Counted from the first letter of the stretch, positions 25,553-34,865 are shown. The stretch is 64,000 nt of DNA from Lachnospiraceae bacterium NC2004 (GCA_000621905.1 JHXB01000007.1:114586-178585), one strand, 5' to 3'. A program made the numbers and translations. Notes: generated by a model not told the origin, from the sequence alone.

Positions 25553-27580
25553 TTAAAGATCTCCTGCAATAACAGTATCCTTACCCAAAGCATTAGGAAT
25601 AATACTGAAGGTGTTAGAAATACCATCCTGGCTGTCCTTGTAAGGAAGCTTAGCAACTGAAGAAAGTGAAGCAACTGCTCCGTGAGTATCTCTACCGTGC
25701 ATTGGGTTAGCACCAGGAGCAAGAGGCTGACCTTTCTTACGTCCACAAGGCGTATCACCTGTGTTCTTACCGTATGTTACGTTAGAAGTAATTGTAAGAA
25801 CTGACATTGAAGGTACACCGTTACGATATACATGGTGAGAGCGAATCTCGTTCATGAAGAATGTTACAAGCTCAACAGCGATTGAGTCAACTCTGTCATC
25901 ATTGTTACCATATTTAGGGAAATCTCCCTCTGTCTCATAAGAAACTACAATTCCGTCATCATCACGAACTGTCTTAACCTTAGCATACTTGATAGCTGAA
26001 AGTGAATCAGCAACAACTGAAAGACCAGCGATACCGGTTGCGAAATATCTCTTAACGTCGCGATCATGAAGTGCCATCTGAATACGCTCATAAGCGTACT
26101 TATCATGCATATAGTGGATGATGTTAAGAGCACTTACATAAACACCAGCTAACCACTTCATCATTGTCTTGTACTTGTCAAGAACCTCATCATAATCAAG
26201 GTACTCAGAAGTGATTGGACGATATGCAGGTCCAACCTGAACCTTAGTAATCTCATCAACACCACCGTTGATAGCGTAAAGCAAGCACTTAGCCAAGTTA
26301 GCACGTGCTCCGAAGAACTGCATATCCTTACCGATTCTCATTGAAGATACACAGCAAGCAATACCGTAATCATCACCATGGATAGGTCTCATAAGCTCAT
26401 CGTTCTCATACTGGATAGAAGATGACTTGATAGACATCTTAGCACAGAACTTCTTCCAAGCTGTTGGAAGGTGGTTAGACCAAAGAACAGTAAGGTTAGG
26501 CTCTGGAGCTGCACCAAGGTTGTTAAGAGTGTTAAGGTAACGGAAGCTCATCTTAGTAACAAGAGTACGTCCATCTACACCCATACCACCAAGAGACTCG
26601 GTAACCCATACTGGATCACCAGCGAAAATGCTGTTGTACTCAGGTGTACGAGCGAACTTAACGCAACGAAGCTTCATAATGAAGTGGTCAACGAACTCCT
26701 GAATCTGCTCCTCTGTAAATGTACCGTTCTCAAGGTCACGCTGTGCATAAATGTCAAGGAAGGTAGAGGTACGGCCTAATGACATAGCAGCACCGTTCTG
26801 CTCCTTAACTGCTCCTAAATATCCAAAGTATACAAACTGGATTGCTTCCTGAACGTTCTTAGCTGGCTTAGAAATATCGAAGCCGTAAGATTCAGCCATC
26901 TTGGTTAATTCCTGTAAAGCACGAATCTGCTCTGAAATCTCTTCCTTACCGCGGATAACATCATCTGTATAAACTCTTCCGAATGACTCCTTCTGAGCCT
27001 TCTTGTCCTCGATAAGATAATCTGTACCATAAAGTGCTACTCTACGATAATCGCCGATAATACGTCCACGACCATAAGCATCCGGAAGACCGGTAATGAT
27101 GTGATTAGAACGGCAAGCACGAATCTCTGGATCATATACATCAAATACACCTGCGTTGTGTGTCTTTCTGTGAGTAGTGAAGAACTCAACAATCTCAGGG
27201 TCTACTGTATATCCGTTGTCCTCGCAAGCCTTAACAGCCATACGAACACCACCATAGATATTCATACCTCTCTTGAAAGGAGCATCTGTCTGGAAACCAA
27301 CGATAGTCTCTTTATTCTTGTCGAGGTATCCAGGACCGTGTGAGGTAAGTGTTGAAACAACCTTGGTATCCATATCAAGAACACCGCCTGCCTCACGCTC
27401 CTTCTTAGATAAATCCATAACCATATCCCAAAGATCTTTGGTGTTCTGGGTAGGACCTGCCAGGAACTCCTCGTCTCCCTCATATGGAGTGTAGTTGTGT
27501 TGGATGAAATCTCTGGTATTGATGTCACGCTGCCACTGACCAGCCTCAAAACCATTCCATGCTTCTGAATTCATGTTCAT
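25553..27580 (-). CDS. Pyruvate formate-lyase core lacking the glycyl-radical domain
   Basis: 675 residues from ATG 27580 ([20 protein letters not shown]), behind AAAGGAGG. The catalytic Cys pair is intact (Cys409-Cys410 in [15 protein letters not shown]), as are [20 protein letters not shown] and [20 protein letters not shown]. The protein ends at [20 protein letters not shown], exactly where E. coli PflB (760 aa) enters the linker to its radical domain, so about 85 residues are missing and supplied by the cistron at 25006-25251. It converts pyruvate and CoA to acetyl-CoA and formate. A longer upstream frame to 27706 has no ribosome site. The name pflB would suit only the assembled enzyme. 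Confidence 0.93.
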   Translation of the reverse strand: MNMNSEAWNGFEAGQWQRDINTRDFIQHNYTPYEGDEEFLAGPTQNTKDLWDMVMDLSKKEREAGGVLDMDTKVVSTLTSHGPGYLDKNKETIVGFQTDAPFKRGMNIYGGVRMAVKACEDNGYTVDPEIVEFFTTHRKTHNAGVFDVYDPEIRACRSNHIITGLPDAYGRGRIIGDYRRVALYGTDYLIEDKKAQKESFGRVYTDDVIRGKEEISEQIRALQELTKMAESYGFDISKPAKNVQEAIQFVYFGYLGAVKEQNGAAMSLGRTSTFLDIYAQRDLENGTFTEEQIQEFVDHFIMKLRCVKFARTPEYNSIFAGDPVWVTESLGGMGVDGRTLVTKMSFRYLNTLNNLGAAPEPNLTVLWSNHLPTAWKKFCAKMSIKSSSIQYENDELMRPIHGDDYGIACCVSSMRIGKDMQFFGARANLAKCLLYAINGGVDEITKVQVGPAYRPITSEYLDYDEVLDKYKTMMKWLAGVYVSALNIIHYMHDKYAYERIQMALHDRDVKRYFATGIAGLSVVADSLSAIKYAKVKTVRDDDGIVVSYETEGDFPKYGNNDDRVDSIAVELVTFFMNEIRSHHVYRNGVPSMSVLTITSNVTYGKNTGDTPCGRKKGQPLAPGANPMHGRDTHGAVASLSSVAKLPYKDSQDGISNTFSIIPNALGKDTVIAGDL

Positions 27581-27624
27581 TTTGAAAAAATCCTCCTTTA
27601 AAAATGTATAAATTAGTGATAACA

Positions 27625-27711
27625 AAGATATGCGCTCCAAAAAGCTCCAAATACGCAACCTATAAGGAACTCCCCGAAAAGTATTCATTAAGAATACCAA
27701 CCGCATATCTT
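27625..27711 (-). promoter_or_regulatory. Foldable 5' leader of the split pfl operon
   Basis: The transcript predicted to start near 27718 begins with AAGATATGCG (27711-27702), which pairs perfectly with CGCATATCTT (27634-27625), closing a loop of about 67 nt. Inside is a hairpin GTATTC/GAATAC (27697-27681); the GAATAC arm could instead pair with GTATTT further on. Ribosome site and start codon follow about 35 nt later. It does not show ZTP (pfl motif) riboswitch consensus that I can recognise. The interval 27581-28010 holds this leader, the divergent promoters and a palindrome. Confidence 0.55.
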
Positions 27712-27724
27712 AGATACTGATATA

Positions 27725-27753
27725 ATTATATTAAAACTTTTAGATAGCGTCAA
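27725..27753 (-). promoter_or_regulatory. Sigma-A promoter of the split pfl operon
   Basis: Minus strand TTGACG (27753-27748), 17-bp spacer, TATAAT (27730-27725). Predicted start near 27718, leader about 138 nt. Confidence 0.85.
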
Positions 27754-27773
27754 CGATAATCGACCTTTGATTG

Positions 27774-27791
27774 TGTATTTTATTTAATACA
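27774..27791. promoter_or_regulatory. 18-bp palindrome upstream of the pfl promoter
   Basis: TGTATT, 6-bp A/T centre, AATACA. Its centre is about 64 bp upstream of the predicted start, where CRP/FNR-family activators commonly bind. It is not a match to a Rex (TTGTTAA..TTAACAA) or FNR (TTGAT..ATCAA) consensus. Confidence 0.45.
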
Positions 27792-27926
27792 TTTGTAACC
27801 TTTTTGCAAATGTTAGCGATAATTACCATATTTCGTTAAGTTTTTTGTATACATCTTAACAGTCAAATGCAAAAAACTATGGTATTTACTGCATTTTTTT
27901 AGTATAATTACCTTGATAGTGCCGTC

Positions 27927-27955
27927 TTGAATTTATTTACACCTTGTATTATAAT
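27927..27955 (+). promoter_or_regulatory. Sigma-A promoter of the DUF1858-mecA-HAD genes
   Basis: TTGAAT (27927-27932), 17 bp, TATAAT (27950-27955). It faces away from the pfl promoter. Confidence 0.75.
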
Positions 27956-28010
27956 TGTTTAACTAATGTTACACATTAGCCGATACATTATAATGAATGG
28001 AGGTGCGGAT

Positions 28011-28229
28011 ATGACTGCACTCACAGTGGATAAAGACATGTTGATCAGCGATATCATCGCTATGAATCCAGGGAACGCTTCAGTACTTATGGCTTCAGGA
28101 ATGGGCTGTATTATGTGCCCAGCTTCACAGATGGAGACATTAGAGGAGGCCGCAGCTGTTCATGGAATGGATGCAGATGACTTATGTGACACAATCAACG
28201 AGTACATGCAAGACAACGTATTACAATAA
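28011..28229 (+). CDS. DUF1858-type small protein with CxxC
   Basis: 72 residues from ATG 28011 (MTALTVDKDMLISDIIAMNP), behind TGGAGGTG. The pattern of an initial helix, VLMASGMGCIMCPASQMETL and then EEAAAVHGMDADDLCDTINE is the DUF1858 (ScdA/RIC-N-like) module, with a CxxC at Cys33/Cys36. Such modules occur alone or fused to hybrid-cluster and sulfur proteins and may bind a metal or cluster. It is divergent from the pfl operon and leads the mecA and HAD genes. An upstream in-frame ATG at 27966 has no ribosome site. Confidence 0.85.
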   Translation: MTALTVDKDMLISDIIAMNPGNASVLMASGMGCIMCPASQMETLEEAAAVHGMDADDLCDTINEYMQDNVLQ

Positions 28230-28263
28230 GAAGGTTATATATATTTGATAAGGATGATGTGGA

Positions 28264-29061
28264 ATGAAGATAGAGCGTATTAATGAGAATAAGATTAAGT
28301 TCACCTTGAATCAGGAAGATCTCGCGGATCATAATCTGGTTCTTACCGAATTTGCATACGGCTCAGAGAAAGCCAGGGCATTTTTCAGAGACATAATGCT
28401 CCAGGCTGAAGATGAAGTAGGATTTGAAGCCGACAACTTTCCTCTTATGATAGAAGCTGTTCCTATCGGTCCTGACAGTATCATTTTATTCGTAACCAAA
28501 GTGGATGAGGAAGAACAGCAAGATAACACATTCGAAATGAACGAAGCAGATCCCGACAATATCGAAATCAAAGTTGAGACTCATATCGACGAGGGTGGCA
28601 GTGCTCCTGAAGAGATACTCAATGTTATCAGAAATGCTGTTAAGCACGCCGTTGAAGGACTTTCAAGATCTGCCAGCGAAGAGGATGATAAGACCGATAA
28701 CTTCATTCCTCTTGATCAGAGCGCCAAGAAGGTTGCAGCTAATGGAGACGGCAATGTACAGAAGCCAAGGTTCCATATGGCTATCTTCAAGTTCAGAAAG
28801 CTTGACGATGTCTGCAACGCAGCTACAATGCTTATAGGACAATGCAACGCAGACAACACCTTATATAAGGATATGTTAAACGGTGACTATTATCTCGTGA
28901 TAACATCTAACAACATCCCTACCGACAAGTTCTCTAAGCTTATCAACAGCTTGTCTGAGTACGGAAGCAGAGTTACTTGCACATACGCTATTCAGTCATA
29001 TTTCGAAGAGCACTATATGTGCGTTATCCGCTCTAACGCTTTACAGACATTAGGAGCGTAA
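28264..29061 (+). CDS. mecA: Adaptor protein MecA
   Basis: 265 residues. The N-terminal substrate domain MKIERINENKIKFTLNQEDL with EFAYGSEKARAFFRDIM and GFEADNFPLMIEAVP matches MecA. After an acidic Q/E/N/D linker, the C-terminal ClpC-binding domain has MAIFKFRKLDDVCNAATMLI and YAIQSYFEEHYMCVIRSNAL. MecA delivers substrates to the ClpCP protease and controls competence or stress factors in Firmicutes. AAGGATG precedes ATG 28264. It follows the DUF1858 gene by 34 bp. Confidence 0.9.
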   Translation: MKIERINENKIKFTLNQEDLADHNLVLTEFAYGSEKARAFFRDIMLQAEDEVGFEADNFPLMIEAVPIGPDSIILFVTKVDEEEQQDNTFEMNEADPDNIEIKVETHIDEGGSAPEEILNVIRNAVKHAVEGLSRSASEEDDKTDNFIPLDQSAKKVAANGDGNVQKPRFHMAIFKFRKLDDVCNAATMLIGQCNADNTLYKDMLNGDYYLVITSNNIPTDKFSKLINSLSEYGSRVTCTYAIQSYFEEHYMCVIRSNALQTLGA

Positions 29062-29065
29062 TCAC

Positions 29066-29857
29066 ATGAATAAGAGCGCGGTATTTTTTGATATAGATGG
29101 AACTCTGTGGGATTACGAACAGAAGATTATCCCCTCTACCGTGGAAGCGGTCAGGAAGCTTAGAGCAGCCGGACACATGGCATTTTTATGCAGTGGAAGA
29201 AGTCGCTCAGCTATTACTGCCAAAGAGCTTCTCGATATAGGCTTCGACGGAATCGTCGGAGGATGTGGAACTTATTTTGAATATCTTGGTGATATCGTCT
29301 ACTCTGACGAGATTGCCTGGGACAGACTTAAAAAAGACGCTGATTTCTTTAGAGCGCATGATATATGCGCTATTCTTGAAGGTGTCGACTATCTCTATGT
29401 TGATACTAAGCTTTTCCCTGAGGATGACAAGTACATCGAATCTTTAAAAGCTCAGTTGTCCGATACTTTTAGAGAGTTCGAAGATTTGAATCAAGACTCG
29501 AGAGTCAACAAATACAGCGTTGATTTTAGAAACAGTAGCGAGTCTGTTATAAGAGATCATTTTACTGACTATAACATAGTTGTTCATGCCAAGAGTACAG
29601 TAGCAGAGATTATGCCAGGCAAGGAAGTATCTAAGGCTACGGGTATCAAGAGAGCAATTGAACACCTAGGAATTGATTACGACAACACATATTCGTTTGG
29701 CGACAGTTTCAACGACATCGACATGATTAAGTACACCGCTCACTCTGTTGCTATGGGCAATGCAGTTTCTTATATCAAGGAGATATCGGAATATGTTACC
29801 ACCCATGTCAATGAGGATGGAATCTACAATGGACTTGAGCATTTCGGATTGATATAA
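29066..29857 (+). CDS. HAD-superfamily (Cof-type) hydrolase
   Basis: 263 residues. Motif I is FFDIDGTLWDYEQK (nucleophile Asp), then FLCSGRSRSAI (motif II), an inserted C2 cap of about 100 residues, the Lys near GKEVSKATGIKRAIEHLG, and motif IV YSFGDSFNDIDMIKYT. This is the Cof/YkrA-type phosphatase acting on small phosphorylated metabolites; the substrate cannot be told. Its start follows the mecA stop by 4 bp, with AGGAG inside the mecA end. Confidence 0.92.
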   Translation: MNKSAVFFDIDGTLWDYEQKIIPSTVEAVRKLRAAGHMAFLCSGRSRSAITAKELLDIGFDGIVGGCGTYFEYLGDIVYSDEIAWDRLKKDADFFRAHDICAILEGVDYLYVDTKLFPEDDKYIESLKAQLSDTFREFEDLNQDSRVNKYSVDFRNSSESVIRDHFTDYNIVVHAKSTVAEIMPGKEVSKATGIKRAIEHLGIDYDNTYSFGDSFNDIDMIKYTAHSVAMGNAVSYIKEISEYVTTHVNEDGIYNGLEHFGLI

Positions 29858-29870
29858 AGATATAAATAAT

Positions 29871-29898
29871 GCGCACTCGATTACATCTTCGAGTGCGC
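29871..29898. terminator. Bidirectional terminator between HAD gene and diguanylate cyclase
   Basis: Stem GCGCACTCGA with TCGAGTGCGC, 8-nt loop, T-run to the right. It overlaps the last codons of the minus-strand GGDEF gene. Confidence 0.8.
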
Positions 29899-31020
29899 TT
29901 TCTTTTTGTCTTTATACAATGACTTATCTGCCCTCTCAATGAGGTCTTCCAAATTGTCTCCTTCATGATATATCTGATATCCTATGCTCGTCATCAATCG
30001 ATACGGCTTACCTGCATTATCCTTGTTCCAGTTGTCAAAACAGGTAAGGAGCTTATCCTTATATACCTCCGCCTGCTTCTCGTTATTAAGAAGACCGATT
30101 ATCAAGAACTCATCTCCGCCATATCTTACAAGTATCAAATCAGTACCGCTGACGAACTGCTTTAAAATACCCGACGCATTGACCAAAGCTTCATCTCCGA
30201 TAAGATGTCCAAGAGTATCATTAATCTGCTTGAACTTGTTGAGATCGACCATGAATGTTACCAGCAACTTATCCTTGGAGATATCCTTGCTGTAATTACG
30301 GAAAACATTGCTAAGAATCTTCCTGTTGCTCAAGCCAGTAAGTCCATCTGTTGTGATAGCACTATCCTGCATATCTATGTACACCATAACCATCGAGAGC
30401 GCCGTTGCAGGCCACAATCCCGGCGATGTCGAATACACAGTTGAGAACACACTTCCAATCAAAGGTAGAATGTAAAACAACATGATTAGGTTAATCGTGT
30501 GCTTTGTACAACTGTATCTGCCTGTAAATCTAAGTACCAATACATAGATAAATGCTGCAACAAGATAACCAAACGAAACTATCAAATGAACTATAAAATA
30601 TGAACCTCTCTGATAACAATTGTCATCATCAATATAGAATATAAAACCATAATTAACTGACAAAAAACTAAGTACAGTCGCTGCCAATGCAGGAATTGAC
30701 AGAAGTAAATCAAGTTTTCTGCTATGTATTAACATAACACGCATGATAACATATTTAGTCCACACAAAACCAACCAAAGAGCACAATGCGAAATAGAAAG
30801 CGTTAGATACACTATTAATAAGAAATGCTCCCGGAAAATGACGTCCGTCCGAAATAATACAAAAAGAATCTATTATCAAAGCAACTGCAATCATGATTAC
30901 AAGAATCATGAATATCCTTCTTGACGCCTGTTTATTGACACTGAAATGAATCTGATTAATCACAACGCCAACAAGAAACAGACTAAACAGGTTAAATTCA
31001 AGATGTACCGCAGTTAACAT
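29881..31020 (-). CDS. Membrane-bound diguanylate cyclase (GGDEF)
   Basis: 379 residues. The N-terminal 215 hold about six membrane helices (for example LFSLFLVGVVINQ, IFMILVIMIAVALIID, LINLIMLFYILPLIGSVF). The C-terminal GGDEF domain reads DGLTGLSNRKILSNVF, VDLNKFKQINDTLGHLIGDE and VRYGGDEFLIIGLL, an intact active site, so it should make cyclic di-GMP. I see no RxxD inhibitory site exactly five residues ahead of GGDEF. The start could be this ATG or a GTG 6 bp earlier (31026), which is better spaced from AAGGAA. The sensed signal is unknown. Confidence 0.9.
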   Translation of the reverse strand: MLTAVHLEFNLFSLFLVGVVINQIHFSVNKQASRRIFMILVIMIAVALIIDSFCIISDGRHFPGAFLINSVSNAFYFALCSLVGFVWTKYVIMRVMLIHSRKLDLLLSIPALAATVLSFLSVNYGFIFYIDDDNCYQRGSYFIVHLIVSFGYLVAAFIYVLVLRFTGRYSCTKHTINLIMLFYILPLIGSVFSTVYSTSPGLWPATALSMVMVYIDMQDSAITTDGLTGLSNRKILSNVFRNYSKDISKDKLLVTFMVDLNKFKQINDTLGHLIGDEALVNASGILKQFVSGTDLILVRYGGDEFLIIGLLNNEKQAEVYKDKLLTCFDNWNKDNAGKPYRLMTSIGYQIYHEGDNLEDLIERADKSLYKDKKKAHSKM

Positions 31021-31103
31021 AACCACACTTGCTTCCTTTCTAAAAATTTTTGTATAGTATAACAAAAAATAAAAAAATATACAACATATAGATTCAATAA
31101 AAA

Positions 31104-31140
31104 AACAAACCCAATATAATCTGACTATATCGGGTTTGTT
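31104..31140 (-). terminator. Terminator of the amidase gene
   Basis: Minus-strand AACAAACCC, then ATATA, paired with TATAT and GGGTTTGTT, followed by TTTTTTA. Confidence 0.88.
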
Positions 31141-31146
31141 CGCTAT

Positions 31147-32265
31147 TTATTTATATCCAAAGTAAATGTCAAATCCATCCGCCATACCTTTGACCATCTT
31201 CTTCTGGTACGCGGCTGTCTGCATTAATTTATCCTCTGTAGGATTGCTCATAAATCCCATCTCGATAAGAGTGGTAGGACAATATGCCCAGTTATTACCG
31301 GTAAGATCGTTTCTTGCATTAAGTCCTCCGCCTCTAACCTTAGAACCTGTCGCTTTGACAAATCCCTTCTTGATTGCGGCAGAAAGCTTCTTGTTGGCAG
31401 CTCCGTATTTCTTGCCGATATAAGGGTTACTTGTAGATGCGTAATGCATGCTCATTCCTCTTACAGCGGAACTTCCGATGCTGTCTGCATGAATACGAAG
31501 ATAAGCATTAGCCTTGGCGTTGTTGGCAACTTTAGCCCTCTTTATGCAGCTAATCGACTTCTTATTGTCATTTCTTGTCATAACGACTTTATAACCCCTT
31601 GATATAAGGGTTGTTCTAAGCTTTTTGGCAACAGTAAGTGTGAGCTTATATTCAGGAACATGAGTGTAGTTACCACATGTACCGCTGTTATCTTTGGCTT
31701 TCATAGTCTTGCTTCCCGGTCCAATCGGCTCGGTTCCCTTGGCAACAGAACCTGAATGTCCCGGATCAAGGCAGATAATCTTCTTCGCTTTAACAGTTAC
31801 CTCAACAGTTACAGTAAGCTTACCTGCTTTGGCAGTAACAGTAACCTTGCCGACCTTCTTAGCCTTTAACTTACCCGAAGTCTCGTTGATGGTAGCAACG
31901 TTAGTGTTGCTTACACTGTACTTAATATCATCATCGCTTCCGGTAACCACAGCCTTAAATGTATAACTCTTGCCCGCCTTTATCGACTCTGTCTTATTCT
32001 TCCACTTGATTGTCGGCTTAGCTTCTGTCGTTGCAGCTTCAGTAGTTGCATCAGAAGAAGCCTCTGTTGTCGCGTCAATTGAAGTTGCTATATCTACCGC
32101 AGTCGTTGTAGCTTCGGTAGTAATAGCCTCTGCTGAAGCATTTGCCGAAGCGTTAGCAGAGGAATCGTCGGATGCTGTTTCACCGGCGGCACTTAATCCT
32201 CCTGAAAAGCCAACAACAACTGTCACACACAATAAAAATGCAATCGCTCTCTTAAACTCGTTCAT
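31147..32265 (-). CDS. Secreted N-acetylmuramoyl-L-alanine amidase with Ig-like domain
   Basis: 372 residues. A signal peptide (FKRAIAFLLCVTVVVGFSGG), then a Thr/Ala/Ser/Glu-rich linker (TEATTTAVDIATSIDATTEA), a BIG_2 Ig-like domain (about 85-160) and an Amidase_3 domain: ICLDPGHSGSVAKGTEP with the zinc His, VPEYKLTLTVAKKL with the zinc Glu, AYLRIHADSI with the second His, and TLIEMGFMSNPTED with the catalytic Glu. It cleaves the MurNAc-L-Ala bond in cell wall. AGGAGG precedes ATG 32265, 11 bp after the parC-like gene stop, so it may be co-transcribed with it. Confidence 0.93.
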   Translation of the reverse strand: MNEFKRAIAFLLCVTVVVGFSGGLSAAGETASDDSSANASANASAEAITTEATTTAVDIATSIDATTEASSDATTEAATTEAKPTIKWKNKTESIKAGKSYTFKAVVTGSDDDIKYSVSNTNVATINETSGKLKAKKVGKVTVTAKAGKLTVTVEVTVKAKKIICLDPGHSGSVAKGTEPIGPGSKTMKAKDNSGTCGNYTHVPEYKLTLTVAKKLRTTLISRGYKVVMTRNDNKKSISCIKRAKVANNAKANAYLRIHADSIGSSAVRGMSMHYASTSNPYIGKKYGAANKKLSAAIKKGFVKATGSKVRGGGLNARNDLTGNNWAYCPTTLIEMGFMSNPTEDKLMQTAAYQKKMVKGMADGFDIYFGYK

Positions 32266-32276
32266 AATCTAACCTC

Positions 32277-34631
32277 CTATTTCTTACTACCCTTTCCGCC
32301 TCGCTTGTTGACTCTCAATGTCAAGAGATCAAGTTCGTTATCATTTCTCGTAGTAATCATATATGGATTAACAGGCTCAACATCAGAAACAACATTTTCC
32401 TCTTGAGCATCCGTTTCGCCTGCATTCATCATATCAAGTAAAGGCGCATCATCAGGCTCCGGAGCCTTAACTTCTCCGCCCTCTGCCGTAACATAAACAT
32501 TGTTGATAGCGTCATTTTGCGAAAGCTTCATACCTATTACACCGACAGCCCCCTTCTTCTTAGGAGGTATCTCGTCAAATGCAAACTTAAGGTAGAAACC
32601 TGCCTCGGTCTCTAATACAACATAGTCTTCGTTGCCATTTACAAGCTTAACGGACACGAGTGCATCGCCTTCATTTAACTTGGTAGCCGCAATCGTTCTT
32701 CTGGTCACATCAAATTCCGAGCCAAATGTAACCTTCATCATAGCATTCTTGGTAGTAAAGAGAAGGTATCTGTTTACCACATCGGAAAGCGCGTAAACTC
32801 CGACACTTCGCTCTTCACTCGATGTAAATCCGCATATATTGTCGACAGGAACACCCTTAGACCTGAATTTGCCGTAAGGAAGGTCCATCACTTTAAGCAA
32901 ATGCTGATTGCCAAGATCAGTGTAAATAACAATCTTATCGGTATTCTTGCAGTGAATAATGTACTTGTTCTCCTCGTCCGCAGCCTCTTTATTCTTATCG
33001 TAAGCCGAGCGGTCGATAGTCCTTGCGTAACCGAACCTGTCCATAAGTACGGTCACATCCATCTCCTTAATCTCTTCCTCGACAACAACAATCTCAGACG
33101 CTGTTGTAATCTCTGTTCTACGCTTTCTTCCGTACTCTTTCTTAGCATTATCCAAATCCTTAGAAATAACGTCAACCATAGAATCATAGTTGTTAAGAAC
33201 ATCCTCGTAAATGTCAATATTCTTAAGCGACTCATCATACTCTGACTTAAGCTTGTCAACCTCAAGACCGATAAGCTTATGAAGTCTCATATCAAGAATT
33301 GCATCCGCCTGCTTCTCTGTAAAATTAAGTTCCATCGCAGCCTTCTTAGATGCATTAGACTTAAAATTAATGTCCTTAACCTCTCCATCGATCAAGCACG
33401 CCTTAACCTGCGCCCTGCTCTTAGATCCTCTTAAAATCTCAATAATAAGATCAATTACATCACAAGCCTTGATAAGACCTTCCTGAACCTCAGCCTTCTC
33501 CTTCTCTTTGTTAAGGAGGGTTCTATACTTTCTTGTGCAGACATCAAACTGAAAATCAATATGGTGCTCAATAAGTCTCTTAAGTCCCATAACCTCAGGC
33601 TTGCCGTCAACAACAGCAAGCATATTGACACCGAAAGTATCCTGAAGTTTAGTCTTCTTATATAAAATGTTGATGATATTGTCGACATTAGCACCCTTCT
33701 TAAGCTCAAGAACAATCCTGATACCCTCTTTAGAGGACATATTGGAAATGTCAACAATATCAGTAATCTTCTTAGACTCAACAAGTGAGGCAACATCCTG
33801 AAGGAACTTACCTATACCGGAACCAATCATGGTATACGGAATCTCAGTTATTACTATCTGCTGCTTGCCGCCCTTAAGGTCCTCAACCTGAACCTTGCCG
33901 CGAAGCTTAATCTTACCGGTTCCGCTTTCGTAAATGTCATAAAGCTCATCTTCATTTACCACGATACCGCCGGTCGGAAAATCGGGACCCTTGATGTACT
34001 TCATAAGCTTCTTAGTTGAAGCATCAGGATCTTTAAGCACGCATTTGACAGCGTCACAGACCTCAGCAAGATTGTGAGTAGGGATGCTTGTTGTCATTCC
34101 GACAGCAATACCCTCGGCACCATTTATCAAAAGGTTAGGAAGCCTTACAGGAAGCACCTCAGGCTCCTTCTCTGTCTCATCAAAATTAGGAACAAAATTG
34201 ATTACATCTTTATCCAAATCAGCAAGATAGTATTCCTCTGTAAGCTTAGTTAATCTCGCCTCGGTATAACGCATTGCAGCTGCGCCATCGCCCTCAATAG
34301 AACCAAAGTTACCATGACCGTCGACCAAAGGCTGACCCTTCTTAAAATCCTGAGTGAGAACAACCAAAGCGTCATAGATTGAGCTGTCACCGTGAGGGTG
34401 ATACTTACCCATCGTATCTCCGACGATACGGGCGCATTTTCTGTATGGTTGGTTGTAGTGAGTTCCAAGTTCTTTCATATCATAAAGAACTCGTCTCTGA
34501 ACAGGTTTTAAACCATCCCTTGCATCCGGCAAAGCCCTCGATATAATAACACTCATGGCATAGTCAATGTACGCCTGCTCCATGAGTTCGCTGTATTCAG
34601 ACTTTATAATTCTGTCTTCATTTGTCTTCAT
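32277..34631 (-). CDS. DNA gyrase/topoisomerase IV subunit A
   Basis: 784 residues from ATG 34631 (MKTNEDRIIKSEYSELMEQA), behind AAGAGGTG. The QRR and catalytic Tyr region are present: ISRALPDARDGLKPVQRRVL, KCARIVGDTMGKYHPHGDSS, GHGNFGSIEGDGAAAMRYTE (with the catalytic Tyr in RYTEARL). The C-terminal part is a shorter beta-pinwheel. No GyrA-box QRRGGKG is seen in the body, though the C-terminus ends RVNKRGGKGSKK. The length (under 800) and lack of a neighbouring gyrB/parE in the window leave gyrase versus topo IV undecided. I favour the second, ParC-like, copy common in Clostridia. Confidence 0.88.
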   Translation of the reverse strand: MKTNEDRIIKSEYSELMEQAYIDYAMSVIISRALPDARDGLKPVQRRVLYDMKELGTHYNQPYRKCARIVGDTMGKYHPHGDSSIYDALVVLTQDFKKGQPLVDGHGNFGSIEGDGAAAMRYTEARLTKLTEEYYLADLDKDVINFVPNFDETEKEPEVLPVRLPNLLINGAEGIAVGMTTSIPTHNLAEVCDAVKCVLKDPDASTKKLMKYIKGPDFPTGGIVVNEDELYDIYESGTGKIKLRGKVQVEDLKGGKQQIVITEIPYTMIGSGIGKFLQDVASLVESKKITDIVDISNMSSKEGIRIVLELKKGANVDNIINILYKKTKLQDTFGVNMLAVVDGKPEVMGLKRLIEHHIDFQFDVCTRKYRTLLNKEKEKAEVQEGLIKACDVIDLIIEILRGSKSRAQVKACLIDGEVKDINFKSNASKKAAMELNFTEKQADAILDMRLHKLIGLEVDKLKSEYDESLKNIDIYEDVLNNYDSMVDVISKDLDNAKKEYGRKRRTEITTASEIVVVEEEIKEMDVTVLMDRFGYARTIDRSAYDKNKEAADEENKYIIHCKNTDKIVIYTDLGNQHLLKVMDLPYGKFRSKGVPVDNICGFTSSEERSVGVYALSDVVNRYLLFTTKNAMMKVTFGSEFDVTRRTIAATKLNEGDALVSVKLVNGNEDYVVLETEAGFYLKFAFDEIPPKKKGAVGVIGMKLSQNDAINNVYVTAEGGEVKAPEPDDAPLLDMMNAGETDAQEENVVSDVEPVNPYMITTRNDNELDLLTLRVNKRGGKGSKK

Positions 34632-34645
34632 TATGTGCACCTCTT

Positions 34646-34861
34646 TTAATACTCTACCTTAATATCATTTGTAATTGAATACGACTCCTTAATTGCTTCA
34701 AGCTCCTTGTCATTTCTTATAAGCGCGACATCTCTAAACTTGTTATCCTCAATACTTCTAAATCCAAAAACGCGCTCACCGGTACATATGCTCTTTCTTA
34801 TAACGGGATACTCGTGCTCTTTATCGTACGCTAACACTTCCTTCTTCTTAAAAAGTCCCAT
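34646..34861 (-). CDS. Small conserved-looking protein of unknown function
   Basis: 71 residues, MGLFKKKEVLAYDKEHEYPV followed by KSICTGERVFGFRSIEDNKF and a charged C-terminus. GAGGTG precedes the ATG, and it lies between the lipid kinase (4 bp upstream) and the topoisomerase subunit on one strand, so it is a genuine operon member. The pattern of a compact basic/acidic protein with CTGERVFGF suggests a small beta-rich fold; I do not recognise the family. Confidence 0.8.
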   Translation of the reverse strand: MGLFKKKEVLAYDKEHEYPVIRKSICTGERVFGFRSIEDNKFRDVALIRNDKELEAIKESYSITNDIKVEY

Positions 34862-34865
34862 ATCA

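Noticed and set aside
25006..25553. Frameshifts or sequencing errors breaking one pfl gene
   Set aside because: Two cistrons each have their own ATG and strong ribosome site, and the intervening 77-aa frame duplicates part of the domain; simple errors cannot produce that.
27581..27706. A 42-codon N-terminal extension of the PFL core
   Set aside because: It would start without a ribosome site and run through the structured leader; AAAGGAGG precedes the ATG at 27580.
27625..27711. ZTP (pfl motif) riboswitch
   Set aside because: The name fits the gene, but the conserved ZTP core is not seen in this leader; left as an unclassified structure.
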